Shown here piece by piece: positions 44,601 to 54,690 of a DNA stretch of 64,000 nucleotides. Origin of the DNA: Nectonema munidae. Lineage: Eukaryota > Nematomorpha > Nectonematoida > Nectonematidae. The translations under genes and the position numbers were made by a program. Position 1 is the stretch's first letter. Every line of letters starts with the position of its first letter. The notes below the pieces were generated by a model that was not told the origin of the DNA, made no database searches, and saw nothing but the letters and a program-made list of their open reading frames with translations. Where the stretch lies: positions 1,201,001-1,265,000 of the forward strand of contig JAUIRK010000936.1 of assembly GCA_030549495.1 (NCBI GenBank). Reading direction: 5' to 3'.

Positions 44601-47600
44601 TAATTTAAAATTTGTTTTAGTCAGAGAATATGAGTATATATTTATTTTGTAAGAACTAAAAAATATTAAAATATAAACTTAGAAAATAAAAACAATGAAA
44701 ACTTTCTAAAACAGAAGAATAAAATGCCAAAGAAACAACTAGAGAGTTAGGGGCGCAGAACAAAGTTAGAAGCCAGTGCCACCATGTATCCACTGGCTAC
44801 GCACCTGGCCATAGTGATACCTCAATTCGATTCCCAATCGTCGCATCATTCTTCTCCCTTGGATGCAATTCTCACAACTAAAACACACCAACAGATATAC
44901 AATTTTATCGCAAATTCTGTACGATTTTAAATTCGCTACTTCTCTGGAATCAAAAAATATGAGTTGAAACAATGGAACGATTAAAGTAAGATGAATTGAA
45001 GTGTAAACTTACTTCGTTTCAAAAGGAGGCAAATCATGCCACTTGGGCATGTGTTTTCTGCGAATTTTGGTGTTTTCAGCGTTCAGTACGATGTGGTGAC
45101 TTTTATTTTTGAGGGAGTACACGATGTCGCGAATATCTTCCGTCAATTTCTTTATTTTGCGGAGCGCGTTTATCAACTTCAAGTTGACGAAGCCTTCTTT
45201 ATTGCGCAGGATGTGCTTTAGCATGAACGTATTCTGTCAAATGGTAAAAGTAGTACGTGTTAGGCATTTAGCTACGTGTAAAGACAAAAAGCTTTGCTCA
45301 TCACAAAATATTATATTTGATGCGGTATAAAAGAGCAGGCGCATAGTAGAAGAAATCATCTTTACTCTTTAGTACTTCATACTTTTAGCATTTTTAATTT
45401 ATCTCATATTTAAAATTGGGGAAATTGAGTGGAAAGATTAGCGAAAAAGTTGCATTTTCCAGAATAGAAATAAAATACATCTTTTTTCAATTCAAATCCT
45501 TTGTTTACAATTTAAGCCTACTAATTGTTCACATTGTAAAGAGAAGTTTCCAAAGTTGTGTAATAGCAAAATATGATTAGATGATTAAAAAAAGAAGGGG
45601 ATGAAAATGTTTGACCTTCCGAAAGGCTAATGGGACATAGAAATTTGGAAATCAGTGTAATAGAGCCCTTGTGTGCTGAATAAATTATTTCCGCCCACCG
45701 TGTCTCGACAAAGGAAGAAAACGTAGTTCTTACCGGACTCTTACTCCTATTCGCATTGTGCTAACTCTAAGCAAATAAAATTTTTCCGTGGATTTTGATA
45801 TCAACATTGGAATACACTCGAAAAATAAGCTTGCGACCTTTGTTTTATTCAGAATTCGGAAATCTGCAACCCCCCTCCCTCATAGCCAGAAATTTTTGCG
45901 TGTAATTCATGTTCGCTAGACACGATATTTTTTCGGGTATAAGCGTTGTCAAATGTTTTATAGAGGAGATACATGCTAGATCATTTGTTCACAGCACTTT
46001 GGTATATTTGTTTATGGAAAAGAAATTTGTCAAGAATTTCTTTCGTCATATATGCTAGTAATTAAAATGTAAGGGTCTCTCTTTTTAAAAAAACAGTATT
46101 CAATCAAAATAAAATATTTTTATGATATATTATTACTTTTTGTTAAATTTTGTGCCGAAAAAAAATTCAATATATTTCGAATATCAAACAAATAAATAAA
46201 AATTAATGAAACAAGCAGAGTTTTTTACACTATATTGGGCAACCTACATATGTATATTTTTATATATGGGGCGAGAGTCAAATTCCAGGCGTATATTGTT
46301 TCTTATAAGGTAATGCTTCCATTTTTCATACTTTTTTTTCGTCACACCTAATTTAAAATAATCATATTTTCTGCATTCAATTGTATAGGTCTTTTATCCT
46401 GGTTTTCTTTCTCAAAGAATCAAAGGTTTTTGCAGTTAGGTAGAACTAACCAGTAGATATTAAGGCTGCTTTGTTTCTCAAATTGGAAGCGTTCGTGTCA
46501 GGATCATCTATCTCTAAGCTTTATTCACATATCTATCAAATATCAATTCTTATAGGCTAAATTTATATCATGGTGTAGTTATGCGGTAAAGGTAACTGTA
46601 TGCGGGTTGTCAGTGGGGTCGAAAGACGCGGTAGACGCTGGAGTCAGAGACGGGTAGGTGAAGGGGACGGGAGAGGTGATATAAGTAAATAGTAAAGATG
46701 TATTGCAAACATCAAAAATAATTGTAACTTAACTTGTTTGCTCACTATTCGCCTTTATAGCCATACAACATTGTCTCATCTTTCGAAAGGTAAAAACATC
46801 AGTAACCGCGTCCCTTTATTCAAGAAATAAGAGTAGATCTGTGTAATCAGCAAACAACCTTAGAGCACATGAAAATAGACCAAACGAAATAAATGGTATA
46901 TTTTGTTATATTCAAAATATTATTGAAATGGGCATGCAAGCTTAAAAATGAAGGTAAAAAGCGAAAAAACACGAATTGGTTCGACAGAAATGCCTCGCAT
47001 ACAATTTAGCAACGACGTGACCAATGATTAAAATGGAGAATCTTTTTTCAAGCACTAATGGCTTAAATATCGACATAGAATTATTATTTTTGTGCGCAAC
47101 CTAACGATTGCGCTGTATCCCACTCCACTTCCTTCTAGAACTTTCTTCAAAAGAAAGTATTATTTCATTAAATTCCGAAATTCCGATATATCAAAACAAA
47201 AAAAGTTGTTAAGGCTCAGATTTTTGAAAACAAATCATCTGCCTATCTTTTTCAACGAGTTTTTATATCACTCCAAGAAGACTGACTAAACTTACTTCAC
47301 GCAACACCTAGCGAGCACTAAAACACCACTTTTTATCAGCATCACTAATTCGGAATGCTTGGGAAATCAAAAAATCACTGTTTGCTTACTCGATTTCTCT
47401 CACTATAAACTTGACTCAAACTAAAATTCAGTCAGATGTCTGTTTAGTAAGAGTATTACGAAAAATTACTGCATATTAGAATTTGTAAGTTACTTTTCAG
47501 ATTTACTGATTCAATTGTGTGTCGACAATTTTTTGAACATTCCTTTTTAACTTATTGTTGTCTTAGGTGCTTTGGTGTTTTTCCAATTAGTTTTTCTTGC

Positions 47601-50414
47601 AAGATATAAAGACTCATTAGTTCTTCTTCATTTATATAACTTTTATTTTCTAAACCTTCGAGAAGCTCAGTTGTTAGTTGCATCAATCGTTCATTCATTT
47701 TACTAAATTAAAGATTTCCTGAATAATCAAAGTGACGGATTAATGAAGGTCCAAATTAGTGATTTTCAGTTTAGAGAATGTCAACTGTAGCACTTAATTT
47801 CACAAATCATCTTTACTTTCATGGATTTCCATAGATTTGCCACTCATCATAGAAGTACATATTTGTAGAAACAGTTGTTTGCTTGTTTACTAGGTATTTG
47901 CTAGTTAGAAAATACCTGTTAATTAGTCACATGAGTATTTAAAGTATGAAATCATTCCCGAGTCTATAAATCGTGACATAAGAACAAAAAAACGTAGACA
48001 TTCACTCCTGTATAAAGCATCTATGTCTAAATTTCAAAGTCAAATGCACGAAGAAGGAACTTCTTTCACAATATATAAATGAAGCAAGGTTAAAAATCAA
48101 AATTTATACACACATACCTACAAATGATTACAAAAATATGCAAAAGTTGATGATGTGCATCAGAAGATTGGTATTCTTCATATTATAGTAAAGATATAAT
48201 ATAGCCAATTTCTTGGAAGTCCTTTTCAATCATTTGTTATATCTTTTAATGAAGTGAATACACTGGATCTGAAATTAACAAATCAAATTACACTAAATTT
48301 ATCGCATTTCCAGTCAGGTTCGATTCCCCATCGTGATTATCCCAATCATATGTCCAGCTATGGAAGATTATTCTAAACAACATAAAACTCAATAGCTCTA
48401 ATATTAGAATTAACGAAATGCTATAGAGAAAATATCATTTTTTTTTAACTAACTTACATAGAGAAGAAATTATTTTAACAATTAATGAATATATTTGGCA
48501 ATGGCCTACCTATCTTTAAATCCCGCCTCAGGAGAATGGCAATTTTGGACAAAATTTAATATAGGTTTGGAAAATTGGAATAAAAACAGTCGATGCGCAT
48601 CGCTATACGGCGAAATCGCTTACAAAGCGGCATGCCTTGGCCGTTTTTTGCAGGAAGCAAGTCTATAATAATATTCAATGGACAAATGTCGGCGATAGTT
48701 CGTTTGACGTGAACAACAGTGTATCATCATTCATCGCCGTGTGAACAACAGTCAGTGTATGATAAATGTGAAGAATGGTGCATCATCAAACATGCCAATT
48801 CACGGTTACAGTTTCGTTACGATACGATATGAGAATTTTAGATCGCAAATCCTACGAAAACTTATTCCTGCGAAGCCTGCTGATTGGACTATACTATAAT
48901 TTATAGGTGTATAAACAGTCACGCTGTGTGATTGGGTTCAAGGCACTGGCGAATCCAGAGGGGATGGCCACCTGGGCCTAGGCCAGATTTGTCCCCCCCC
49001 CCCCCTATGAAGAATGGCTCCAGAAATTCTCCTTACTCATTTTGCTCTTTCCTAAAGCAACAAGACTTGTATGGTAGTATTTTACTAGTATTTTTTAAAG
49101 CTGCTGCCCCCCTATGGTCAATTTATGGATCCGCCAATGGTTCAAGGGCGTGGGTAATTATGGGGATGTTTGCGCTAGAAAATTATAACGCAGATGCATG
49201 TTGTGGACCCCAGCTATAGCGTTATAACGGTTATCTTCGTTGTTTTTTGATTTTGTGTTTTGAGAAGGTATTTTGAATTCAAAATCCTTTAAAATTGAGT
49301 TCGATCAGAATTTTTAAATTGGGTTTCGTAAAAAAAATTAATTGAAATTAAAGTTGACATTTAATGAGTATATTAAACACATTTGTAACTTATATAGTCA
49401 CTTTTTCAAAGGCCACATTTAAAAACTGGCCGCAGGCGGACTCAACGCGGCAGGTTCGCCACTTCTGGCTTATCTATTTTGAACGATTAATTTGACCATT
49501 TTAATAGGATGTGGTGAAAAATGAATAACACCATTGAATTCAGCACTTTTAAGACACTTTTAAGCATTCTATTTGAATTATTCTGAAGTTTTGCAGTATT
49601 TTTAATTGATTCTAGAGTTGGCACTGCCTTTTAACGCGTATTCTTTTTGAATGGATTTTATATACCGTAAATTACGAAACTTTTGCGAGGAATTTATTTT
49701 TTGAAAATTCAAGAAGACAAAAATTGCAAAATTAAATTTCGCAAATTAATTTCCAGAGTTTCAAGTTTATCTGAAATTTTTTACAACATTTAAAATCTTT
49801 CATATACAAAATAAAAAATCACTGTAATTTCCATACTAAGTAATAAATTAATTTTTTGGAATAAATATCCAACATTTTAGAAATGTTTATTCACAAATTT
49901 AATTCCCGAAAATTTTGTTCTCGTGAAATTAAAGTACTCTACAATAAGCAGACGGTTTTTCATCTATGGCACTTACTAAAGCAACTAAGAAGTGATAGAA
50001 ATATACCTTAAAAATGTAGTTTAAAGAGAATAGGCCTTCAATTCGCTGTACAATCATCTTTTGCAACTCTTCCCCAGGAGGAATATACGGTTGAAAAGGT
50101 AGCAAAGGCTGAAAATTAAAGGGAGGATGGCAGGGATGTGGCCTTGGTGAAGGGAAAGATGACATTGTGTAGTTAAAAACTTGAGGATGTTGACTAGTAA
50201 TGGAAGATATGGGGTATGGTGCTGTTGAAATGAAGTTGGGACTAGGTATAAATTCTTGACGTTGACCAGCTGCAACATATGTATCCGAAACAATTGGAGG
50301 CGTATACAACGGATACGAAAATCTGGGAGAACTGACTTGCGGCCATGGAAAGCGATAGTACATCTGATTCTGATCATTGCCAGACTTTAGACCAAATGCA
50401 TTATTGGACTCCAT
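40809..50414 (-). CDS. LARP6-like RNA-binding protein B (La-related)
   Basis: Three exons (50414-50007, 45233-45013, 41655-40809) encode 491 residues, paralogous to LARP6-like A. The La motif (about 113-208) reads PGEELQKMIVQRIEGLFSLN, then FMLKHILRNKEGFVNLKLIN and KIKKLTEDIRDIVYSLKNKS. The RRM-like region (about 210-285) includes AFYGFLDDSDLIQDI and DVLPNELFNFLHQVQ. The N-terminal 112 residues are Pro/Ser/Tyr/Phe-rich, and the tail is longer than in A and Ser-rich. Intron 1 is 4773 bp (phase 0) and intron 2 is 3357 bp (phase 2), at exactly the positions used in A. The first-helix aromatic pair YF/YY of the family is GL here, so RNA 3'-end recognition is probably changed or lost. The start is the ATG at 50414; a TTG four codons upstream was rejected. 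Confidence 0.88.
41950..42860 (-). repeat. Dispersed MITE-like repeat, copy 2 (in LARP6-like B intron 2)
   Basis: Inverted relative to the copy at 27955-28465 and longer. Shared blocks include AAACTGTTTCTGCATTTTG and flanking GTAATTATT. Edge blocks with CGAAACGTAACGTAGG (about 42834) and TACGATT motifs suggest terminal inverted repeats. It is non-coding. Confidence 0.55.
43428..43990. mobile_element. TIR element in LARP6-like B intron 2
   Basis: Begins CACTGAGAAAAAAATT and ends AATTTTTTTCTCAGTG, a perfect 16-bp inverted pair enclosing 563 bp. The interior has ACTAATTAAATTGGTAA-type and inverted TTAGTAA-type words near both ends. Flanks show no convincing target duplication, so I do not assign a superfamily. 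Similar ACTAACTAAGTTGGTAAA words at about 56600-56740 may be a decayed relative. Confidence 0.7.
44235..44345. repeat. 52-bp imperfect tandem duplication
   Basis: Two adjacent copies of an A/T-rich unit end TAAATTACGCTATC and lie 52 bp apart (ATTACGCTA at 44280 and 44332). It lies within LARP6-like B intron 2. Confidence 0.7.
44530..44605 (-). repeat. tRNA-like SINE fragment
   Basis: On the minus strand a B-box-like AGATTCGAAACCC follows AAGGTCAT. Just before it lies a hairpin with arms AACTAAAGTTG and CAACTTTAGTT. The arrangement resembles 54601-54690 and no functional cloverleaf forms, so I read it as tRNA-derived repeat debris. Confidence 0.35.
44745..44818. repeat. Possible hAT-type end fragment
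   Basis: The minus strand has CAGGTGCGTAGCCAGTGG, a common style of hAT terminus. No partner end is clear; GGGGCGCAG at about 44750 may be part of it. The 68-codon minus-strand frame crossing here is a shadow. Confidence 0.3.
45013..45233 (-). CDS. LARP6-like B exon 2 (La motif core)
   Basis: This 221-nt exon starts AATACGTTC after an acceptor ending TTGACAG and ends with two bases before the donor GTAAGT. It encodes NTFMLKHILRNKEGFVNLKL and on to LPPFET. It is the best-conserved part between A and B. Confidence 0.93.
48305..48375 (+). repeat. tRNA-derived SINE fragment, copy 1
   Basis: AGGTTCGATTCCCCATCGTG (B box) is followed by ATTATCCC and, after a gap, GCTATGGAAGATTATTCT. The last block recurs at about 62085 (plus) and, worn, at about 56195 (minus). 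It lies in LARP6-like B intron 1. Confidence 0.5.
48944..49139. mobile_element. hAT-type MITE, 196 bp, exact TSD (LARP6-like B intron 1)
   Basis: Starts CACTGGCGAATCCAGA and ends TATGGATCCGCCAATG, imperfect inverted repeats. An exact 8-bp duplication GTTCAAGG lies at 48936-48943 and 49140-49147. A long C run sits near the left end. The plus-strand frame here is a shadow. Confidence 0.88.
50007..50414 (-). CDS. LARP6-like B exon 1 (N terminus, La motif start)
   Basis: 136 codons from the ATG at 50414 to the donor AAG|GTATAT at 50007/50006. It encodes the Pro/Ser/Phe-rich leader and QRIEGLFSLNYIFK. The donor position and phase equal those of exon 1 in LARP6-like A. Confidence 0.85.
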
Positions 50415-50880
50415 GAAATATAACAACGAGAAGAAGGCTCCTTCCTAACAGAAATAGTAGAGGAGAGAAAGCATGGTTGCTTGGATAGAGCAGCAAAACA
50501 CACGCGCACCTGAGATAGCCAAAATGCAGAAACGCTAAACGCGCAATACGCGACGGCACAGGAAAATTAAGAAGAAACCACAACCCAAGCGAGGAAGCGA
50601 ATAGCAGCAGCGCACAGCATCCACTCATATTCGTTGACTCATACGCGTAAGTGTGTGCGCGGTGTGCATGCACCAGGATGAGGATAACCTTGAAATAACT
50701 TGTTGATAATCAATAAAGCGCGAATGCAGCGCACGAGCTGCCTTTTGAAAGCGTGCCAATAGAGCAAGTCGTGCTTGTTTGCACGAATGTCGTCGCGCTC
50801 ACTCCCGATTTCATTGTCAAGATTGTCGACATATTTCATTTTATCGTGGATTTTGAGGAGGCAGTACGAGTGGAGTTTCT
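50415..50880 (-). promoter_or_regulatory. GC-richer 5' flank of LARP6-like B with small open frame
   Basis: Roughly half G+C and CG-containing, against an AT-rich background; probably promoter and 5' UTR of LARP6-like B. On the minus strand a 66-codon ATG frame (50839-50639) begins MKYVDNLDNEIGSERDDIRA and crosses a plausible donor TTTCAAG|GTTATC near 50690. It matches no family I know. It could be a 5' exon or upstream frame of LARP6-like B, or chance. Confidence 0.35.
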
Positions 50881-51952
50881 CGCCAAACTGATTCTCGAAT
50901 CTTCTTCTTCGTCATAAGATTTCTATATTTGACAAAATGCGACAAATAAGTCATGTTTTTTTTTTAACTTGCTTGTCTTTTTACTAATTTTCTTGAGTCG
51001 ACGTTTTCGTTAAAAAAATAATTAAATGAGATAGGATTTGATGTAAGTTTATATGCAACAAAAAGTAGAAAAGTTTTAAAAATTTGTAGCAGTAGGTTGA
51101 TAAAAAAGTTTCAGCACTTTTGAAGTTCACTCGTCTTAATTAGTTCAGCTCTTTGTCAAATGTAATATATAATCAGCTAGGTTTTCAAAATTTTCTTAGT
51201 TAGCTCATTTTGTTCAGAGAGTATATATTTTAACTAATTTTTTTTCAGATCTGAAAAATAAGATTCCTAGTTCTATTTAGAATAATAATGAGACTCCAAA
51301 ACAATCAAAACCAATATTCTTAAAAAGCTCCAATTTTTCTTTTGAAATTTTTGAAACAAAATTTGAAACAAAACTCAATAAGCTATATTTTTACCCCCTT
51401 TTTGTTTTTCGCTGATATTCATTAAAAAATGATGAATTTTTAAAACGTTCATATTTATCATTTTTTGTGTGAATTTTTTTAAACTTTTTATATCAAATTT
51501 GCGAATAAAACAGACAACAGTAAAAGATAGAAGAATTAAAAATCGCTTTTGCCTCTCTACATAAACAAAAAAGGCTTTTAATTAAAAAAAGTCATTACTT
51601 TAGAATTTTCTCAATCTTATTTTGCATTTTCATCATTTTAAGTCGTATTGTGTCAATCAATAAATTCTTGCGCTGAGCTTTGCCAAACTCCTAATTTGTC
51701 CCTTTGCGTTAAACATTGTTCATCATTATTGAATTTAAAAACAAAATGTAATTACGTGTGTAAAACTGGAAAATTACTATATTAAGTATCTTTGCAAACC
51801 TCAAGAGGTTGGACACTGGAGACAATCCCTCATTATATCAATATCTATCAAAATTACAGCACAACGTGAGAGAAGCCCTCATAATTTTTGGTCAGTATAA
51901 CCGATTTTATGGCGGCATTTATGTGTGTATGTGATTTGATAATATAGAGATA
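50881..51952. other. Gene-free AT-rich stretch
   Basis: No gene or bounded element recognised. Confidence 0.45.
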
Positions 51953-51960
51953 TATCGGAT

Positions 51961-52167
51961 TGAATAGAAAATTTAGAAAAATTGAGAGAAGTGGACGGAA
52001 AAAGAACCAGAGGCAGACAACAAAAGAGATGGAGGGATGGGCTGAAGGAGCGACTGCAAAAGCTTGGACCAAACGAAGACGACGCTCTTAACAGAGAGAT
52101 GTGGAGACAGCGGATCTTAGCCACCGATCCCCAACTTGGGGATAAGGTGTAGACAAAGAAGAAGAAG
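51961..52167 (+). mobile_element. 5'-truncated LINE 3' end, 207 bp
   Basis: The plus strand reads VDGKRTRGRQQKRWRDGLKE, then NREMWRQRILATDPQLGDKV and a stop. This is the C-terminal signature of RTE/I-type LINE polyproteins. A GAAGAAGAAG simple tail follows. An 8-bp direct repeat TATCGGAT flanks it (51953-51960 and 52168-52175). This is a textbook severely 5'-truncated insertion, apparently into an older repeat rich in GCGGATGC words. Confidence 0.82.
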
Positions 52168-52175
52168 TATCGGAT

Positions 52176-52946
52176 GTGAATTTTTTTGTATTTGCGAACG
52201 CGGCTATCAAAGTTAACATCCTAACGGATGCGCATGTCAGAATTAATTTTTTGTATATAGGCGGATGCGTATGTGATAATTGCTATTCTAAGCAAACTCA
52301 AGTTTTATACTTCTTAAAAATTTAGAGAGCAGATGTCATCAATGTAAATGTGTTATCAAAAGGAAGTACTCATCTTAGAAATTTGGGATAAAGTAAAAAT
52401 TAAAAAATTCTGAAAAAAACTTTCCGATATATAGAAAAAAGAAAAATGTTTGAAAATTTCAAATATTATTGCGGATTTTGAGACTTAAATGATCCGCGGA
52501 TGAGAATGTTAAGGGGATGTAAATAAATTTGCGGATATCCAATACATCTCTGTTAGGTACTTATAGAAAACACACAACTTTGTAAAAATTTGTTTACTTT
52601 TTATACGAAATTTTGTTATGTGTTTGATTTTGATAGAAGACATATTTGTAAGAATTATGTTTTTTGATAAGGTTTATTACAATTAAATTTCTACGAACTT
52701 TGAATGGTAATTTATTTGAATGTTTAAATTTAGGTTAAGAGATGTTATCATCGAAATGTGTTATTAAAAAACATATTTTGAGAAATTAATATTTTTATAT
52801 TGTGTTGGCTCCTGTAATTTAGTTAGAACAACTTATCTTTTGAGTTCCAGGAACCAAGAAAAAGTTTCAATATAAAAATATTTTCATTTATTTGGAATGT
52901 TTTGCAATTATTTATTCTGATATCTTGACGTCTAACAGAACTAGAC
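52176..52946. repeat. GCGGAT-rich repeat debris and AT-rich spacer
   Basis: GGATGCG, GCGGATTT, ATCCGCGGATGA and TGCGGATATCC words recur from 52176 to about 52545. They look like the body of an old hAT-like element that the LINE tail at 51961-52167 entered. No ends can be fixed. The rest to 52946 is AT-rich with no gene. Confidence 0.35.
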
Positions 52947-53200
52947 CAAAGGACGCAATCAGAAATTTTCTAAGGAGGGGGCAAAAACTAAAAGATTTTT
53001 GTTTTTTAGTAAAAGACCTTAATTCAACTCAAAAAACAAATATTTTTAGAAATCTTAAATAGTGTTTTTAAATAGAAAGAAAAAAATTATGATTTTTTAG
53101 ATTAGAAATTTAATTAAAAATCTATAACATAAGCTTATCTGACCATGGGAGGGAGGAGGGGGGGGGGATAACTGCCCCTTGCCCCACTGATTGCGCCCTT
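52947..53200. mobile_element. hAT-type MITE, 254 bp
   Basis: Start CAAAGGACGCAATCAG and end CTGATTGCGCCCTT are inverted repeats. Flanks AACTAGAC and AACTTGAT agree at 6 of 8. A G run lies near 53157-53167. There is no coding sequence. Confidence 0.75.
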
Positions 53201-53459
53201 AACTTGATATAAAAGAATTTATCAATGTTTTTTTTACACACAGAAAGCAAAATGAAGAAAATTGCATTAAACAGTGTAAGCATGTAATATATAATTTAAG
53301 CTATTTATGAGTAGCTATTTTTAAAACACTCAGCAACTGAGGGCTGGTGGAACGGGGAGGATCAAAAATTTATGGTTAAGGAGGTCTCAACAATAAGTAG
53401 GCCAAAAATTATCAAAAAAATGCTCCATTTCTATAAGAGTAGAACTTTTGATATAATGA
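53201..53459. other. Short spacer
   Basis: AT-rich DNA with no gene. A GGGCTGGTGGAACGGGGAGG patch near 53341 is probably transposon debris. Confidence 0.4.
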
Positions 53460-54450
53460 CAAAATGGCGAAAATAAGGCCAGTGCTTACTCTCAATGAAC
53501 AATTCCTTGATTCAATTTGTAATTTTTAATCAAAATCTTAGTATTGATGAAAGTGTGGTTCCTATTTTGGCCGTCATATTTCAGAAATGTGAATCAAAAG
53601 AATAGACTATTCATTTGGCTTTGGTGTCTTTGTGGATCAGATGGCTTCCCATACAACTTAAATATCTATTGTGGTAAAAGTGAAGAAAAAATTAAAAAAG
53701 GACTTGGAATGAATGGGGTAAATGAAATGCTGGAAATAGTAAAAAGAACATGACAAGTAGAAAAACATATTTTATTTTGAAAATTTTTTCGCATGTTACA
53801 ACTTTTGAAGTCACGAAGGAAAATAAAAGTTAAAGCAATCGGAACGGTACGAAAAAATAAGTGTGGTTAAGCTTGTGAATTTATAAGTAAAAAGTTGAAG
53901 ACTCGAAGAGATTTTGATTTTTGCTGTGATGGTAATGTTTAATTTAATTGAAAGTAACTTAATGCGACATAATCTTGTAAGAAATACGTCTAGAAGAGTA
54001 AGTAATCAAAGCAATGTTAGTGTCAAAAGGCTAAACGTTATTAAAATGTATAACTCTGGCATAAAAGATACAGCTCTTTTTGGTCCTTTTTTATCTTCTT
54101 ATAGATCACTGATTCGTGGAAAGAAATGACACTGGCCTTTGTTTGTGTACGGTTTGAATGTTTAGATTGTTTTCGCTTGGTTACTTTATTGCAATTTAAA
54201 TCCAAACTAAAATGATCACATTTAGATTTTGGAAGATATCACACTATGTTTATTAAAAATTTCTTTTTCAAAAAAATAAAATTAAAAGGAGGAAGGACTA
54301 GATTTACCTGATGATGTTAGATATGGTAATGTTGGACATTCAAAATTCTACTACTCAAGGTAGATGTAAAATATCCTTCAAAAATACACGTATTATGTGT
54401 TCAACGTGTCAAGTATGACTATATGGCGATAAAGGCGTTAACTTTGAATA
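53460..54450 (+). pseudogene. piggyBac transposase relic 3
   Basis: Plus-strand pieces in order are LTLNEQFLDS, NQNLSIDESVVPYFGRHISE (around the first catalytic Asp), WLWCLCGSDGFPYNLNIYCG, GLGMNGVNEMLEIVKRT, KAIGTVRKNKCG, and YNSGIK...SSYRSLIRGKK (the YNxxMGGVD region, with GGVD lost). Then come a WPLFVYGLNV-like block and a cysteine tail (GRCKISFKNTRIMCSTCQV). It is the C-terminal two thirds of a PGBD2/3-like piggyBac transposase, scattered over frames and dead. No TTAA ends are identified. It is a separate lineage from relic 1. Confidence 0.78.
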
Positions 54451-54600
54451 AAATTTAAATTAATTTTTTTGAATTTTTCTAGCAACCTTTGCAATGCAAA
54501 AACTTTCTTATAGCTTGGTTGGTTGGAGATATCAAAGCACTTTCAGCCATAAGGCTATATGCTCACATTATGCTTAAGAATTTTTGTGAATTTGTTTTTA
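54451..54600. other. Spacer
   Basis: Nothing recognised. Confidence 0.4.
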
Positions 54601-54690
54601 GAGTTGAGAGCATTGTGGATCGAACACCTGACCTTCAACTGTTAAGCTGAGAGGCACACCCTAACAACCATTGAAGCTCTTTATAACTAC
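54601..54690 (-). repeat. tRNA-derived SINE fragment
   Basis: On the minus strand an A-box-like TGGTTGTTAGGGTG is followed, at tRNA-like spacing, by the B box GGTGTTCGATCC. The stems do not pair as a functional tRNA. It probably represents the head of a tRNA-derived SINE. Confidence 0.45.

Noticed and set aside
45036-45221. Plus-strand frames at 45036-45330
   Set aside because: Antisense shadows of the La motif exon of LARP6-like B.
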